Below are positions 18,840-30,468 of a DNA stretch of 64,000 nt, piece by piece. This DNA is from Psychrosphaera algicola. GTDB taxonomy: Bacteria > Pseudomonadota > Gammaproteobacteria > Enterobacterales > Alteromonadaceae. Made by a program: the position numbers and the translations under genes. The stretch is from contig NZ_JAQOMS010000002.1 in assembly GCF_028401425.1 (NCBI RefSeq), positions 4,092,001 through 4,156,000 on the forward strand, given 5' to 3'. Each line of letters opens with the position of its first letter. Position 1 is the first letter of the stretch. Below the pieces are notes generated by a model. The model saw only the letters and a list, made by a program, of their open reading frames with translations. It was not told where the DNA came from and did not search any database.

Positions 18840-21271
18840 TTGGGCTCAAATCTAATCGGTTCACCTTATGCAATTTGTAAAGGTAGTTTACTAACACGCA
18901 ATCAGTATGACCGTGACGGCCGTTGTATCTTTGAGCTTTGGATAAAGTCTAATGAGGCTAATATTCAGCTTATTATTACCGACGAACGTCCGGTCTGTTT
19001 TGCGACTCTACAAAACGTTAAGTTGTTACAAACGACATCAACTGCCTTGTATCCCTCTATTGAAATCACTCAGGTGAAACTTAAGACCTTTGCTGATGAA
19101 GACGTTTATGCAATTTACGTAAATTCACTTAGTGAGTTTTATCAGCTGCGAAAATCAGCGACTCAACAAAGTATTGAACTACTAGAGGCAGATGTAAAAC
19201 CGGTAGACCGCTATCTAATGGAGCGGTTTATCCAACTCGGTGTGACTTTTACGGGGGTTGAAGTCTCAAGTAAAGGCAACTATCAACGCTTTGAACAAGT
19301 AAAAGTAAAATCGAGTCGAGAAGCTTTCCCTATGCTAAAAGCGATGTCCATAGATATAGAGTGTGATGAAAATGGCTATCTTTTTCTATTGGTATTCATG
19401 CTTTTGCCAAAGACAGTAATGATGAGGATTTTACTAAGGTCCTCTACAATGTTGAAGATTTTGCCTCAGGTATTGAAACTGATAACTCGTTACCCTACGT
19501 TGAATGGCTACAAGGTGAACGCGCGCTTTTGCAACGTTTAAATCAAATTGTAATGGAGCAAGACCCTGACTGTCTTATAGGTTGGAATTTTGTTGCCTTT
19601 GATATCCATGTACTGTCACAAGCTGCGACACGAAATCATATAAAGCTTAAGTTCGGGCGAGATAATTCACGATTGAATTATTCAGCACGTCGCGCCGACG
19701 ATGATTCGAGAATGCCTGCAAGGGCTTATGCGGCAGGAAGGGTAGTTCTAGATGGCATCGAAGTGATGAAAAACGCAACGTACCATTTTAGTAGTTTTGC
19801 TCTAGATGCGGTCGCGTCGGAACTATTAGGTGAACGAAAACTCATTAGCAATGTTGACGGATTGGATAAACTGGCCGAAATTAAACGCCAATATAGAGAA
19901 GAGCCATTAGCCTTAGCCAAATATAATCTTCAAGATTGTGTTTTAGTATCGAAAATATTCAAACAAGAGAAGTTGCTCGAATTTTTACTCACACGCTCGC
20001 AATTAACCGGATTAGAGTTAGAACGCTTAGGTGGTTCGGTCGCGGCATTTACTAATTTATATCTCCCGCAAATTCATCGTAAAGGTTGGATAGCGCCTAA
20101 CTTAGTTAATGCTGAGGACTATTTGCACAGTCCAGGCGGTTTTGTCATGGATTCGAAACCAAGGCATGCACGACGACATCCTAGTTTTTGACTTTAAAAG
20201 TCTGTACCCGAGTATAATTAGAACCTTTAATGTTGATCCGATTGCTCTGCAAGAAGGGGTTAGGTTACCTGAAGCAGAGGCGATTCCAGGCTTTAGAGGC
20301 GGTCAATTTAGTCGTGAAACGAGTATATTGGCCACTATCGTAGATGATTTGTGGACTGCACGTGAAAAAGCTAAAAAGCAGAATAATACGGTTTGGTCTA
20401 ATGCGATAAAAATCATTATGAATAGTTTTTATGGGGTATTAGGTTCTGCAGGATGTCGTTTTTATGATACGCGTTTAGCGAGTTCAATAACGATGCGGGG
20501 TCATTGGATTTTAGCCCAGTCTAAAATTTGGTTTGAAGAAAAAGGGCTCGATGTTATTTATGGAGATACTGACTCTATATTTGTTAGCTTGCATGGCTCT
20601 AATTTTGAACCCAAAGATGCAGTTTCATTAGAACAAGAACTAAATACTTGGTGGGATATAAAAATTCAACGAGAGTTCAAATTACATAGCCGACTTGAAA
20701 TTGAATTCGAATCGCATTTTAGTCCGTTTTTATGCCAACGATTCGAGGCATGGAAAAAGGATCAAAGAAACGTTACGCGGGTATGAAACTGCAAAAGAAT
20801 GCAGATCCAATATTGGTATTCAAAGGAATGGAATCAGTGCGCAGCGATTGGACCGATTTAGCTAAGGAATTTCAAACCAAACTGTTTCAATTGGTATTTA
20901 ATAAACAACCCGTGACTGACTACCTTAGGTCGATAATTGCAGAGTTGTTTTCAGGTAACCTAGACAATAAACTGGTTTATAGAAAAAAATTCGGCAACAC
21001 CTCAACGAATATGTAAAAACAACTCCGCCTCAAATAAAAGCAGCCAAATTGGCAAATAATCTTTACGGCCACCCCAAATACCGTAGAGGTAGCGTTATAC
21101 CTTACGTTGTGACGATAAAAGGGCCTCAAGAGTACACTAGCTGCGATAACCCTTTGCATTATCAACATTACCTTGGAAAGGCAACTTTTTCCAATTGCAT
21201 CGGCAATACTAGAAAATATTTCCCCAAGTGAATTGTCTGTCTTTGACCGTCAGATGACGCTTAATTGGTAG
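18840..21271 (+). CDS. polB: DNA polymerase II (family B), split by five frameshifts
   Basis: A damage-inducible family B polymerase, about 810 residues when joined (E. coli 783). Exonuclease motifs are seen as MSIDIECD, LIGWNFVAFDIHVL and YNLQDCVLV. Polymerase motifs are DFKSLYPSIIRTF, KIIMNSFYGVLG, VIYGDTDSIFV and the late MPTIRG then GSKKRYAG. Frames change near 19380, 20155, 20735, 20990 and 21185, mostly in runs of A or T. The real C-terminus is in the last frame (ENISPSELSVFDRQMTLNW, ending 21271). The start is not certain: TTG 18840 is in frame, and homology begins about 13 residues later at LLTRNQYD. So many breaks at homopolymers indicate error, not decay. Confidence 0.9.
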
Positions 21272-21613
21272 CAACGCACCATATATTGTATATCATTTCA
21301 CTTTTGTCGACTTTTTATTCACTAAATGAATAACTTATTCGTAACAAATAATTGCGCTTAATTATTTGTTATTAAAAAAATATACATTTTATTACAAAAT
21401 GTTACCAATCGCCTAAAAAGTATACTAATTTTGCATTGCGGTGGTTGACCTGTGGAAATATAGAGGTAATATCGAGACCGTTTGCTGCCCTTTGATTGCG
21501 CTTTTATCAATTACTGATTGATTATTGTTCAATTACTGGTCGGAGCCGTTACGGCTAAAACTTATAATTCATAAAAAATGAATCACTAATAAAGTGGTCC
21601 AGGAGAAAACTTC
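21272..21613. other. Long leader region of the TonB receptor gene
   Basis: An AT-rich promoter and untranslated region ahead of a receptor whose codon use suggests high expression. A strong ribosome binding site (aggaga) sits 8 bases before the ATG. I see no riboswitch or small gene that I can name. Confidence 0.4.
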
Positions 21614-24297
21614 ATGTTTACAAATAACAAACTAGCTAAGTCTGTTCGCTTAGCAATCATGTTTGGTGCTGCAGCTACAGCACTACCTGCAACTCAAGCG
21701 TTCGCGGCTGAAGAAGAAGCTGAAGAAGTTGAACGTATTGAAGTTACGGGTTCTCGTATCAAACGTACCGACCTTGAAGGTGCTTCACCAGTTAACATCA
21801 TTACTGCTGAAGACATGAAAGTTGAAGGTAACTTCACGGTAGCTGACGCACTACGCGGCAGTTCATTCAACTCGTTCGGTTCGTTCTCTGAGAAATCTGG
21901 TAGTTCTGCACAGTCTCAAGCAACATTAAACCTACGTGGTGCTGGTTCTAACCGTACGTTAATCTTGTTAGACGGTAAACGTCTTCCAGGTTCTCCTACT
22001 TTAGGCGGTCAATCTGCTAACCTTAACGCAATCCCTATGGCTGCTGTTGAACGTATCGAAATCTTAACAGATGGTGCTTCTTCAACTTACGGTTCTGACG
22101 CGATTGCTGGTGTTGTAAACATCATCTTGAAAAAAGATTACGAAGGTCTAACTGTTAATATCGGTTCAGGCTGGCGTACACGTGATACTGATGTTGGTGG
22201 TACTCCAACTTCAAGCGAATTTTCAATCATTGCTGGTTACAGCAACGATAAAGGTAATATCACTTTCTCATTCGACCATCAAAAACGTGAAGGTATTTCT
22301 GATGGCCAACGTGCATTCACAGCTGCACGTGCTGAAGATTTAGATGGCGATGGTGACATCGAAATCTATTCTGATGAAACAGACGGTTGGTCTTACTACG
22401 GTGCAAGTGTGTTTGATCCAGCTTTCGATACACTATACTCATCTCCACTTTGTGATGATTTAATTGCTGAATACGGTGAAGATACATTTAAAGAATTTGA
22501 CGGAACAACTGCATGGGGCCCAGGCTCTACAGTTTGTGGTTTCGCATATGCTAACGTTTCTTATAACCGTGCTTCTATCGACCGTAACACTGTATTCGTA
22601 GACGCAAACTACGAAGTAGCTGAAGACGTTGAATTCTTCACTCGTGCAATGTTCGTTCAAAACAAATCTTTCGGACGTTATGCTCCTCCAGCGGCTCCAT
22701 GGGAAAATATGTCAGCTGACAACCCACATAACCCTACTGGTTTAGATGGCGCTTACGGTCTATTCCGTTGGGTTGGTATCGGTAACCGTGACGGTAACGT
22801 TCATGATTACAACCAAGATTACTTAATGGGTCTACGTGGTTTCTCTACCATCGCTGGTTTGGATGTTGACTGGGAAGTTTACTACCATAAAAATGTAGCG
22901 GACAACAAATCTGTTGGTCAATACTACTTGTCATACGGTGGTCTAGCTTACAATGAGAAAAACGACATTGATTTAGGTTCAGAACAGGGTATAGCTAATA
23001 TGAAAGCTACTACACTAACTGAAGATTCTTCAACGTTTGACCAATATTATGCTGGTGCTGGTTTTGATGCATTCGAACTACCTGGTGGCCAAGTGGCTCA
23101 CTACATTGGTATGGAATACATGGAAATCAACTTCGCCTCTATCTATGACGGTCAGTCTGCTGCTGGTCTAGTTGGTGGTTCTGCTGGTAACTCTGCTGAA
23201 GGTATGCGTGATATCACTGCATTCTTCTATGAAGCAGCATTACCTGTAACTGACGATGTTGAAATGAACATTGCTGCTCGTTACGATGACTACTCTGACT
23301 TTGGTGATAACCTTGCACCAAAAGTATCTGTTCGTTGGCAAGCACTTGACAACTTAGTTGTACGTGCATCTTACTCAGAAGCGTTCCGCGCACCTGGTTT
23401 GGATGAACTTAATGCGGCGACTACGTTCTCTGCTGAAGCAGCAACGGATTACATCAGCAACCCTGATGCAGCTGAGCGTCAATATGATACTTACTACAAA
23501 TCTAACTCTAACTTAGGTCCTGAAACATCTGAGTATATGAACTTTGGTGTTGCATACGACATTACTGATGACTTCGCTGTTAAAGTTGATTACTTCAACT
23601 TAGACATCTCAAACGTTGTTCAAACTAAAACTGTTAACGGTCTTATTAATGACCAAGCAAATGGTAACTTAACGCCATTAGCACCTATGGTGCAAATACA
23701 GACAATGAAACGTTTTATCTAATCCGTGCCGGTGGTTCTTTAACTGGTAACATCCTAGAAGCTGGTACTGGTTACTTCAACGGTGTTGGTTTCGGAATTG
23801 AAGGTGTCGATTTAACGTTCACTGGTAATATCGAAACAGATTTTGGTGATTTCAGCGTTAATGCTGTAAACAGCTTTATCTTAGATTACGCTACAGATAA
23901 CGGCGGCGACTCTGTAAACACAGCTGGCTGGTCTGGACAACCTGATCACCGTGCAGTATTTACATTCGGTTGGGCTCTAGATGGACATAGTGTTACTTGG
24001 AACACTAACTACATCGCAGATACTTCTGAAGATGAGCAGTTAATTACTAAAGATGAAGCTGGCGCTGACCTAGCTGAAGACGATTGGTACTACCAAACGG
24101 AAGGTAAACTTGACGCTTGGATTATCCACAGCCTTAACTACTCATACAACATGGGTGATTACGGTCGTGCATCACTTACTATCTCTAACTTAACAGACGA
24201 AGATCCAGTATTATCTTCAGCTGGTGTGTATGAGAACCCGGATTTATATAATAACTTCGGTCAAGACGTACGTGTAAGCTACACAATCAGCTTCTAA
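21614..24297 (+). CDS. TonB-dependent receptor, highly expressed type (frameshifted)
   Basis: An outer-membrane receptor of about 894 residues. It has a signal peptide (MFGAAATALPATQAFA), a TonB box region (VERIEVTGSRIKRTD) and a plug with LNLRGAGSNRTLILLDGKRL and ERIEILTDGASSTYGSDAIAGVVNI, the oligosaccharide/large-substrate receptor type common in Alteromonadales. The frame breaks near 23690, and the second frame (YGANTDNETFYLIRAGG) runs to the terminal RVSYTISF. Codon use is strikingly biased to GGT, CGT and AAC compared with neighbours, which suggests strong expression. A clean terminator follows. The substrate is unknown and the flanking genes do not reveal it. Confidence 0.92.
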
Positions 24298-24322
24298 TAT
24301 TGATTTAAAAGCGAATAATATT

Positions 24323-24352
24323 AAAAAGCCGATTCTTTGAATCGGCTTTTTT
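24323..24352 (+). terminator. Rho-independent terminator after the TonB receptor
   Basis: aaaaagccgattc pairs with gaatcggctttttt around a short loop, 25 bp after the receptor stop. GC-rich stem plus T-run: a textbook terminator. Confidence 0.92.
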
Positions 24353-24422
24353 ATGTATTATTATTATGAAATTAGACAGTTAGTCGTAAAGTGTAACTAC
24401 AAATTTTAGATGATTGGACAAT

Positions 24423-25334
24423 ATGCAAACGCAAAAGTACTGGGATAATTATTGGCAACAGGGCCATATTACGTCATTTGGCAATGAAATTATGGGGACG
24501 TACAGTGGCGCGATAAAACACTTTTGGCAACGTTATTTAGGCGATACTCAACCGAACACAAGATTGCTAGATATGTGTTCTGGGAATGGCGCACTACCTA
24601 TGTTGTTTCTGCAGTTTCAGCCAAAATTATCGATAGTTGCTACGGACTTAGCACAATTAGATGAAGCGAAACTTGAGCAGCAAGTTAAGCGTCAATTTCC
24701 GGCATGCGAAATAGAATTTAAGAGCCGTGTTGATTGTACGGCACCAAATTTAAATGGGGACAAATTTGACATAGTGACGAGTCAATTTGGAATTGAATAT
24801 GCGCCATTAGAGCAGGTTATTCCGGCGGCCTATGATTTGTTAAATAAGCACGGCAAATTTGCAATTATCACCCATGTTTATGATTCGCGTTTTATCAAGC
24901 AAAATACTGTAAGTTGGGCGTTTGTAGGGGAAGTTAGAAAATCTGGATTAACTGACATACTTAGGGCGCAGATCGCATCGGAAGATAATAACTCATCTGA
25001 AAAAGTGAGGGCTTCACATCAATTACAAAAAGTGACAGCGAATCTTAAAGCATTTGATAATGTTGAATATGGCTTGCTCAATATAGATGGTTTTATACAG
25101 ATGTCGTTAGGCATGCAAGACAGCAACAAACTTGAACAACTCATCGCATTATTTGATAACGAAATGTTAAATTATCATTCTAGGTTGTCTGAATTGGTAA
25201 AAGCATCACGTACAGAAGAGCAACTTTTAGAAATTGTTACTTTGGCATCAAATTGTGGGTTTACTTTACAACAAAGTCATCGGGTGCAAGATCAAACTGG
25301 CATTCTTGGTCACGGATTTGTTTTTACAAAATAG
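24423..25334 (+). CDS. Class I SAM-dependent methyltransferase
   Basis: About 303 residues. Motif I is visible in RLLDMCSGNGALPML, followed by LSIVATDLAQLD (acidic loop) and KFDIVTSQFGIEYAPLEQVIPAAYDLLNKHGKFAIITHV, the usual motif II-IV layout of a ubiE/COQ5-like fold. An in-frame TTG lies 9 bases upstream, but the ATG at 24423 gives the natural start (MQTQKYWDNYW). The substrate is unknown. The downstream TPR/oxygenase gene is 46 bp away on the same strand and might be co-transcribed. Confidence 0.85.
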   Translation: MQTQKYWDNYWQQGHITSFGNEIMGTYSGAIKHFWQRYLGDTQPNTRLLDMCSGNGALPMLFLQFQPKLSIVATDLAQLDEAKLEQQVKRQFPACEIEFKSRVDCTAPNLNGDKFDIVTSQFGIEYAPLEQVIPAAYDLLNKHGKFAIITHVYDSRFIKQNTVSWAFVGEVRKSGLTDILRAQIASEDNNSSEKVRASHQLQKVTANLKAFDNVEYGLLNIDGFIQMSLGMQDSNKLEQLIALFDNEMLNYHSRLSELVKASRTEEQLLEIVTLASNCGFTLQQSHRVQDQTGILGHGFVFTK

Positions 25335-25379
25335 CTTCTGTTTTATTATAGTTATAAATTACTAAAGTTCGAGGTATCC

Positions 25380-27213
25380 ATGAACACCCCACACATTCGA
25401 CAACAAATTGCTCAGTTCTTTCAGTTTGTCAAACAGGGGAAGTACGGCGACGCTGCACAGTTTGCAAGCTTACCTCACATCCAGAATATCAAAGACCCAC
25501 AAGTCCAGCATGCGCGAGGGGTGACGTTCTTAAACATTGGCCATGAGCAACATGCACTAGACGCTTTTTTACTTTTTTAACAATGGCGCCTGAACATCAT
25601 CCTATTCACAATATTGTTGCCGATCTTAGCGCTAAGCAGGGCAAATATGAGCAGGCCAACACCCACTTTGCAAAAGCAACAAATTTGGCAAGTCATGTAT
25701 ATCAGTACTGGTTTAATTGGGGCCTTTGTTGGAGTCTTCAAAACCAACATGAGTTAGCGAAAGCGCATTTTCTAAAATCACTGGCAATTGAGCCGGGCTT
25801 TGCGAAAGCCCGTTTTGAACATGCAAAAGCCTGCCTTGCACTTAAAGATTATGTTGGCTCGGAGCAAGCTTTAACAACGCTTTTTAAACAAGAAACTCAG
25901 CAACCTCCTTGGAAATGGCATTATGTTTATGGTCAAGTACTTGAGGGACTTTGTCGAACTGAAGAGGCAAGTAAGCAATATCAGGCTGCCTTGAGCCTGA
26001 GCGTCAATGACCAAGAGTCAGATGTACTTTATGAATGTCTTGCATTGTTGCATGTGAAGCTTTGTGACAATGAACAAGCACTATCTTGGTTAACGAAAGG
26101 GGTTGAAAATCACCCGACTAGTCGAGTTCTGCATAAATTGTTGTCTAATTTAAAATATGAAATGAACGCACCTAATCCCCTTCGTAATTATGAATCAGTC
26201 TCTGTGAACCACTTTAATACTGAGTTACAACATGATTATGTTTCATTATTGATGTCTCAAGGTAAACTCGATGCGGCAAAATCTGCACTAGTTAAATTTA
26301 AGCGTAATAAACCCAAAACCAATGCATTTACCAATCTCGATTGTCAAATAGCAATCAAAGAACATAGGTACGACGAGGTTTTGTCGGCCGTACCTACGAC
26401 TTTGGATATGAATAACCCCGGGGCCAGACAACTTTGTGAGTATTCTACTTTAGCTAATCTGGCATTAGGAGATTACGTTACTGCGGGTAAAAAATCGATT
26501 TATTACTCGATGCAGATGCAACGAATCAATATTATTTGGCGTTAAAATCGACAGAATTAAAGTTAACTAATAAAGATGCCTATGAACAGCTGATAAATTT
26601 TCATTCATTAGTAAGTTTTTGTGAAATTTCTGTTACGGCTGATTATTCTTCAATTTTAGACTTTAATGAGCAACTTATGGCGGCATTGAAGTCTATCCAT
26701 ACGATGCAAAAACAACCATTAGGACAGTCAGGTAATGGCGGAACTCAGACCCCTAGTTACTTGTTTGACCATCCACATAAAGTTATTCAAGATTTAAAAA
26801 TATCCCTCCGCAATTCATGCTCAGAACACCTTTCAAATATCAGTAAATTACCTTATTTGGAACATCCTGCGTTAACTCGGTTTAGTGATCAGTTTAATAT
26901 AGTAACTGCGTGGTCTATGTGGCTTAGAGACGGCGGTTATCATGTTCCCCACTGTCACCCTAAGGGGTGGTTTAGTAGCGCATACTATGTCAACACACCG
27001 GAGTGCATCACTCAGGGCTCTGAACAGGGGCAAATTTACTTCGGGAAACCTGGAATTGTGACTTATGATGAGATAGTCGAAGACTATGCGTTAACACCTA
27101 AAGCGGGTCACCTAGCATTGTTTCCATCTTACTATTGGCATGCAACTAAGCCATTCGTTAGTGATACGCCTCGTGTGGTTGTCGCCTTTGATATCCTACC
27201 AGTAGCCAAGTGA
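25380..27213 (+). CDS. TPR protein fused to a 2OG-Fe(II) oxygenase domain (two frameshifts)
   Basis: Three frames join into one protein of about 610 residues. The N-terminal two thirds are tetratricopeptide repeats (YQYWFNWGLCWSLQNQHELAKAHFLKSLAIEPGFAKA and similar blocks). The C-terminal third is a 2OG-FeII_Oxy_5-type oxygenase: GYHVPHCHPKGWFSSAYYVN supplies the metal-binding histidines, and LALFPSYYWHATKPF the second histidine with the downstream basic region. Breaks lie near 25578 (T-run) and 26530, where the second frame continues as LLDADATNQYYLALKSTELK. TPR-oxygenase fusions of this design are frequent in marine Alteromonadales. The target is unknown. It precedes the TonB operon by about 180 bp. 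Confidence 0.86.
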
Positions 27214-27392
27214 ACAATAAGTAGACGGTTCAGGAAGAATAACGAAAATATTAAGTAAATCGGGCGATTTTGTTAATTGACATTACAGATTATGTTTGGG
27301 ACACTCGATGGTCGATATTCCGTGACTTTAGTCACTGAATGGAGAGTAAAAACTCTAAAAGAGAACTTAAACACATACATTGGTTGGGAACT

Positions 27393-28160
27393 ATGTCAAA
27401 GATGAAATTAAGTCTAGTCGCGTCAGCGTTAGTAGGGGCGGTAGCATTTACCGGATCTGCTTTTGCAGCGGATCCACTAGAGAAAATTCACGCAGCAGAA
27501 CGCGTTATTCACAAAGCAGCTGCTAAATCTCAAACGAAAATTGACGCGATTCAAGAACAGACTCAAGATCTGGTTATTGAATATCGTAGCGTCGTTGACG
27601 AAATGGAGATCAATAAAGTTTATAATGATCATGTTGCGAAATTAGTAGCAGCACAAAACGACGAAATTGCTTCTTTGGAAGAGCAAATCGCTGAGATCGA
27701 AAATACAAAACGAAATGTTGTTCCTCTGATGTATCGAATGATTGATATGTTGGAAAAATTCGTAAAAGCAGACATTCCGGTTAAATTGGAATTGCGCACA
27801 CAACGTATTGAACGTTTACGTGCAACCATGGTAAACCCTAACGTAAGTACTTCTGAGAAATATCGTCAGGTACTTGAAGCTTACGAAATTGAAAAAGATT
27901 ACGGTAGTGCTGTCGAAGCATGGCAAGCAACTGAAACGTTTGATGGCAAACAAATTACTGCTGACTTCGTTCACGTAGGTCGTATTTCATTAGTTGCACA
28001 GTCTAAAGATCTTAAGAATGCATGGGTGTGGAATAACACTTCTCGTTCTTGGGAAAAATTAGGTGACGAATACCTAAAAGATGTGACTAAGACAATCCGT
28101 ATGGCTCGTAAACAAGCGCCATTAGATCTAATTAAACTACCAATTTTTGCTGCGGAGTAA
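27393..28160 (+). CDS. DUF3450 periplasmic coiled-coil protein of the TonB operon
   Basis: Signal peptide (LVASALVGAVAFTGSAFA), then a long charged coiled coil (about residues 27-130 of 255) and a small C-terminal domain (SLVAQSKDLKNAWVWNNTSRSWEKL). DUF3450 proteins are the standard first gene of the marine TonB2-type operon, and here the order is DUF3450, TtpC/ExbB-like, ExbB, ExbD, TonB and TPR. The in-frame ATG at 27393 fits the signal peptide better than the upstream start at 27339. It presumably interacts with TtpC in the periplasm. Confidence 0.88.
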   Translation: MSKMKLSLVASALVGAVAFTGSAFAADPLEKIHAAERVIHKAAAKSQTKIDAIQEQTQDLVIEYRSVVDEMEINKVYNDHVAKLVAAQNDEIASLEEQIAEIENTKRNVVPLMYRMIDMLEKFVKADIPVKLELRTQRIERLRATMVNPNVSTSEKYRQVLEAYEIEKDYGSAVEAWQATETFDGKQITADFVHVGRISLVAQSKDLKNAWVWNNTSRSWEKLGDEYLKDVTKTIRMARKQAPLDLIKLPIFAAE

Positions 28161-28166
28161 TAACAC

Positions 28167-29527
28167 ATGAAAAAGGTATTTAATTCATTGGTTTTAGCCG
28201 CTGCTTTAGCAACTGCAGGTATCGCAACTCAAGCGAATGCAGCAGGCGAGCTAGACAATTTATTGCAACAAGTTAAGAAAGACCGTATTTCAGAAGGTCA
28301 ACTTAACAAGAAGCGTGAGCAAGAGTTTTCTTCTGCTCGTGCTGACAAACAAGCATTGTTGAAAAAAGGGCAAGACGAACTTAAAGCTGAGAAAGACCGT
28401 GGCGACCGTTTGCAAAAGCAATACGGACAAAATGAGAAAACGTTAGCTGTTCGTGCTCAAGAATTGAAAAATGCAGAAGGTACTTTGGGCGAAATGTTTG
28501 GTGTTGTACGTCGTGCAGCTACTAATACAATCGGTTCAATTACTGCATCTAACATTTCTTCACAGTATCCTGGTCGTGACAAACTTTTAGCAGAACTTGC
28601 TGAAGCTAAAAAACTTCCTACGACTCGTGAATTAGAAGAGTTATGGATTGCATTACAAACAGAAATGACTGAATCAGGTAAAGTAGTTAAGTTTGAAACT
28701 GAAGTTTCACAACTTGCTGGCGGCCAAACAGTTGAAACTGTTACTCGTGTTGGTTCGTTCAACCTTGTATTAGACGACGGTAGCTACGTTATTTATAACG
28801 ACGCAACTGGTAAAGTTCAACCTTTAGGTAAGTCTGCTGAATCTCACTTCCGTTCATCTGCTAAAGAATTAGCAAATGCACCAGCGGGTTCATTTGTACC
28901 TTTCTATGTTGACCCTAGCCGTGGCGGTATCTTGCGTCTTAACACGCAAAAAGCAACTTTAGAAGACCGTTATCACCAAGGTGGTACTCAGGTTACGTAA
29001 TTACAGCGGTATTGGCTATTGGTTTCCTAATTGCCCTATTAAGCTTGTTCACTACGTTAACTGAAGGTTCTAAGATGAAGAAGCAGCTTAAAGATACTTC
29101 AAATCCATCTGAGAATAACGCGTTAGGTCGTATCTTAAAGATTTATCATGATAACCGTGGTTCAGATGTTGAAAATCTAGAACTTAAGTTGGATGAAGGT
29201 ATTCTACGTGAAACGCCTCGCATCGAACGTGGTATCAACACAATCAAGATCCTTGCTGCTGTAGCGCCTTTGTTAGGTCTATTAGGTACGGTAATCGGTA
29301 TGATTGAAACGTTCCAACAAATTACGTTATTCGGTACTGGTGACCCTAAACTAATGGCTGGTTCAATCTCTATGGCACTTGTAACAACTGCTATGGGTAT
29401 CATTGCTGCACTACCACTAATCTTTACACACAGCATCGTTGCTGCACGTGCTAAAACTATCATTCACATCTTAGATGAGCAAAGCGCTGGTATCATTGCT
29501 GCTCATGCTGAGAAGGAGAAAGCCTAA
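28167..29527 (+). CDS. ttpC: TtpC-like MotA/TolQ/ExbB proton-channel protein (frameshifted)
   Basis: About 453 residues joined. A signal peptide (residues 1-26) is followed by a periplasmic coiled-coil region of about 250 residues and then the ExbB-type membrane domain. The frame breaks near 28993 at the junction (ATLEDRYHQGG to GYVITAVLAIGFLIALLSLFTTL). The channel core is plain: ILAAVAPLLGLLGTVIGMIETFQ and SMALVTTAMGIIAALPLIF. In Vibrio, TtpC is required for TonB2-dependent uptake. The gene starts 6 bp after the DUF3450 stop, and its own stop overlaps the next start (TAATGA). Confidence 0.9.
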
Positions 29528-30051
29528 TGATATACCTGATGGGTCTATGGGAATCCGTCAGGGATTTTATTGGCACTGGCGGCTTTGTTTTATACTTTGT
29601 CGCATTCGCCCTACTTGTTATGTGGGCGTTAATGATGGAGCGTTGGTGGTTTTTGACAGTTGAGTTTCCAAAATTGCGTGATTCTATTATTGCAAGATGG
29701 GATGCTCGACCAGACACGACTTCATGGAGTGCACATAGGAACCGTGATGCTTGGGTTTCTGAGGCATCCGAACTATTAAACGCAAGAATGTTAATTATTA
29801 AAACTCTTGTTGCGATGTGTCCGCTGATTGGTCTATTAGGTACAGTAACCGGTATGATTACTGTATTTGACACAATGGCGTCGCAAGGTACTGGTAACCC
29901 TCGTTTGATGGCTTCTGGTATTTCAATGGCGACAATCCCGACAATGGCGGGAATGGTTGCTGCGCTATCTGGAATCTTCTTCAGTACGCGTCTTGAAACA
30001 AGAGTTAAAGTGGCAAAAGAAAAGCTAGTTGATAGCTTGCCACATCACTAG
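29527..30051 (+). CDS. exbB: ExbB-like biopolymer transport protein
   Basis: A 174-residue short ExbB: N-terminal helix GGFVLYFVAFALLVMWALMM, then the paired channel helices MLIIKTLVAMCPLIGLLGTVTGMITVF and SGISMATIPTMAGMVAALSGIFF. It forms the inner-membrane proton channel with ExbD to energise TonB. The start overlaps the previous stop by a base, so it is translationally coupled to ttpC. Confidence 0.93.
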   Translation: MIYLMGLWESVRDFIGTGGFVLYFVAFALLVMWALMMERWWFLTVEFPKLRDSIIARWDARPDTTSWSAHRNRDAWVSEASELLNARMLIIKTLVAMCPLIGLLGTVTGMITVFDTMASQGTGNPRLMASGISMATIPTMAGMVAALSGIFFSTRLETRVKVAKEKLVDSLPHH

Positions 30052-30062
30052 GAGATTGAACT

Positions 30063-30467
30063 ATGGCACGTAAACAACGTTTTCGTGAAGATGATGATGC
30101 CGCAATTGATATGACTCCGATGCTAGACATCGTATTCATCATGTTGATATTCTTCATCGTTACAACGTCATTCGTGAAAGAAGCTGGTATTGAAGTAGTT
30201 AAGCCAAAAGCAGCTGCCTCAAAGCCAAACTCTAAAGGCAACATATTTATCGCTATCAAAGCTAACGGCGAAGTTTGGATGGACAAACGTCTAGTCGACA
30301 TCGAACGTGTAGCTGCAAATATCGAGCGTATGTTGGCTGAACAACCGACTGAATCTATCATCGTGCAAGCAGATAAAGAATCTAAACACGGTGTTGTGGT
30401 TAAAGTAATGGACGCTATCAAGTCGGCTGGTGAACTAAAAATCATCATCGCAGCGGAGAAGAAATAG
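30063..30467 (+). CDS. exbD: ExbD biopolymer transport protein
   Basis: 134 residues: a basic N-terminus (MARKQRFREDDDAAIDMTPM), one transmembrane helix with the proton-carrying aspartate (MLDIVFIMLIFFIVTTSFV), and a periplasmic domain (SIIVQADKESKHGVVVKVMDA). It matches ExbD at full length. It is preceded by an AGGAG site and sits 11 bp after exbB and one base before tonB. Confidence 0.94.
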   Translation: MARKQRFREDDDAAIDMTPMLDIVFIMLIFFIVTTSFVKEAGIEVVKPKAAASKPNSKGNIFIAIKANGEVWMDKRLVDIERVAANIERMLAEQPTESIIVQADKESKHGVVVKVMDAIKSAGELKIIIAAEKK

Positions 30468-30468
30468 T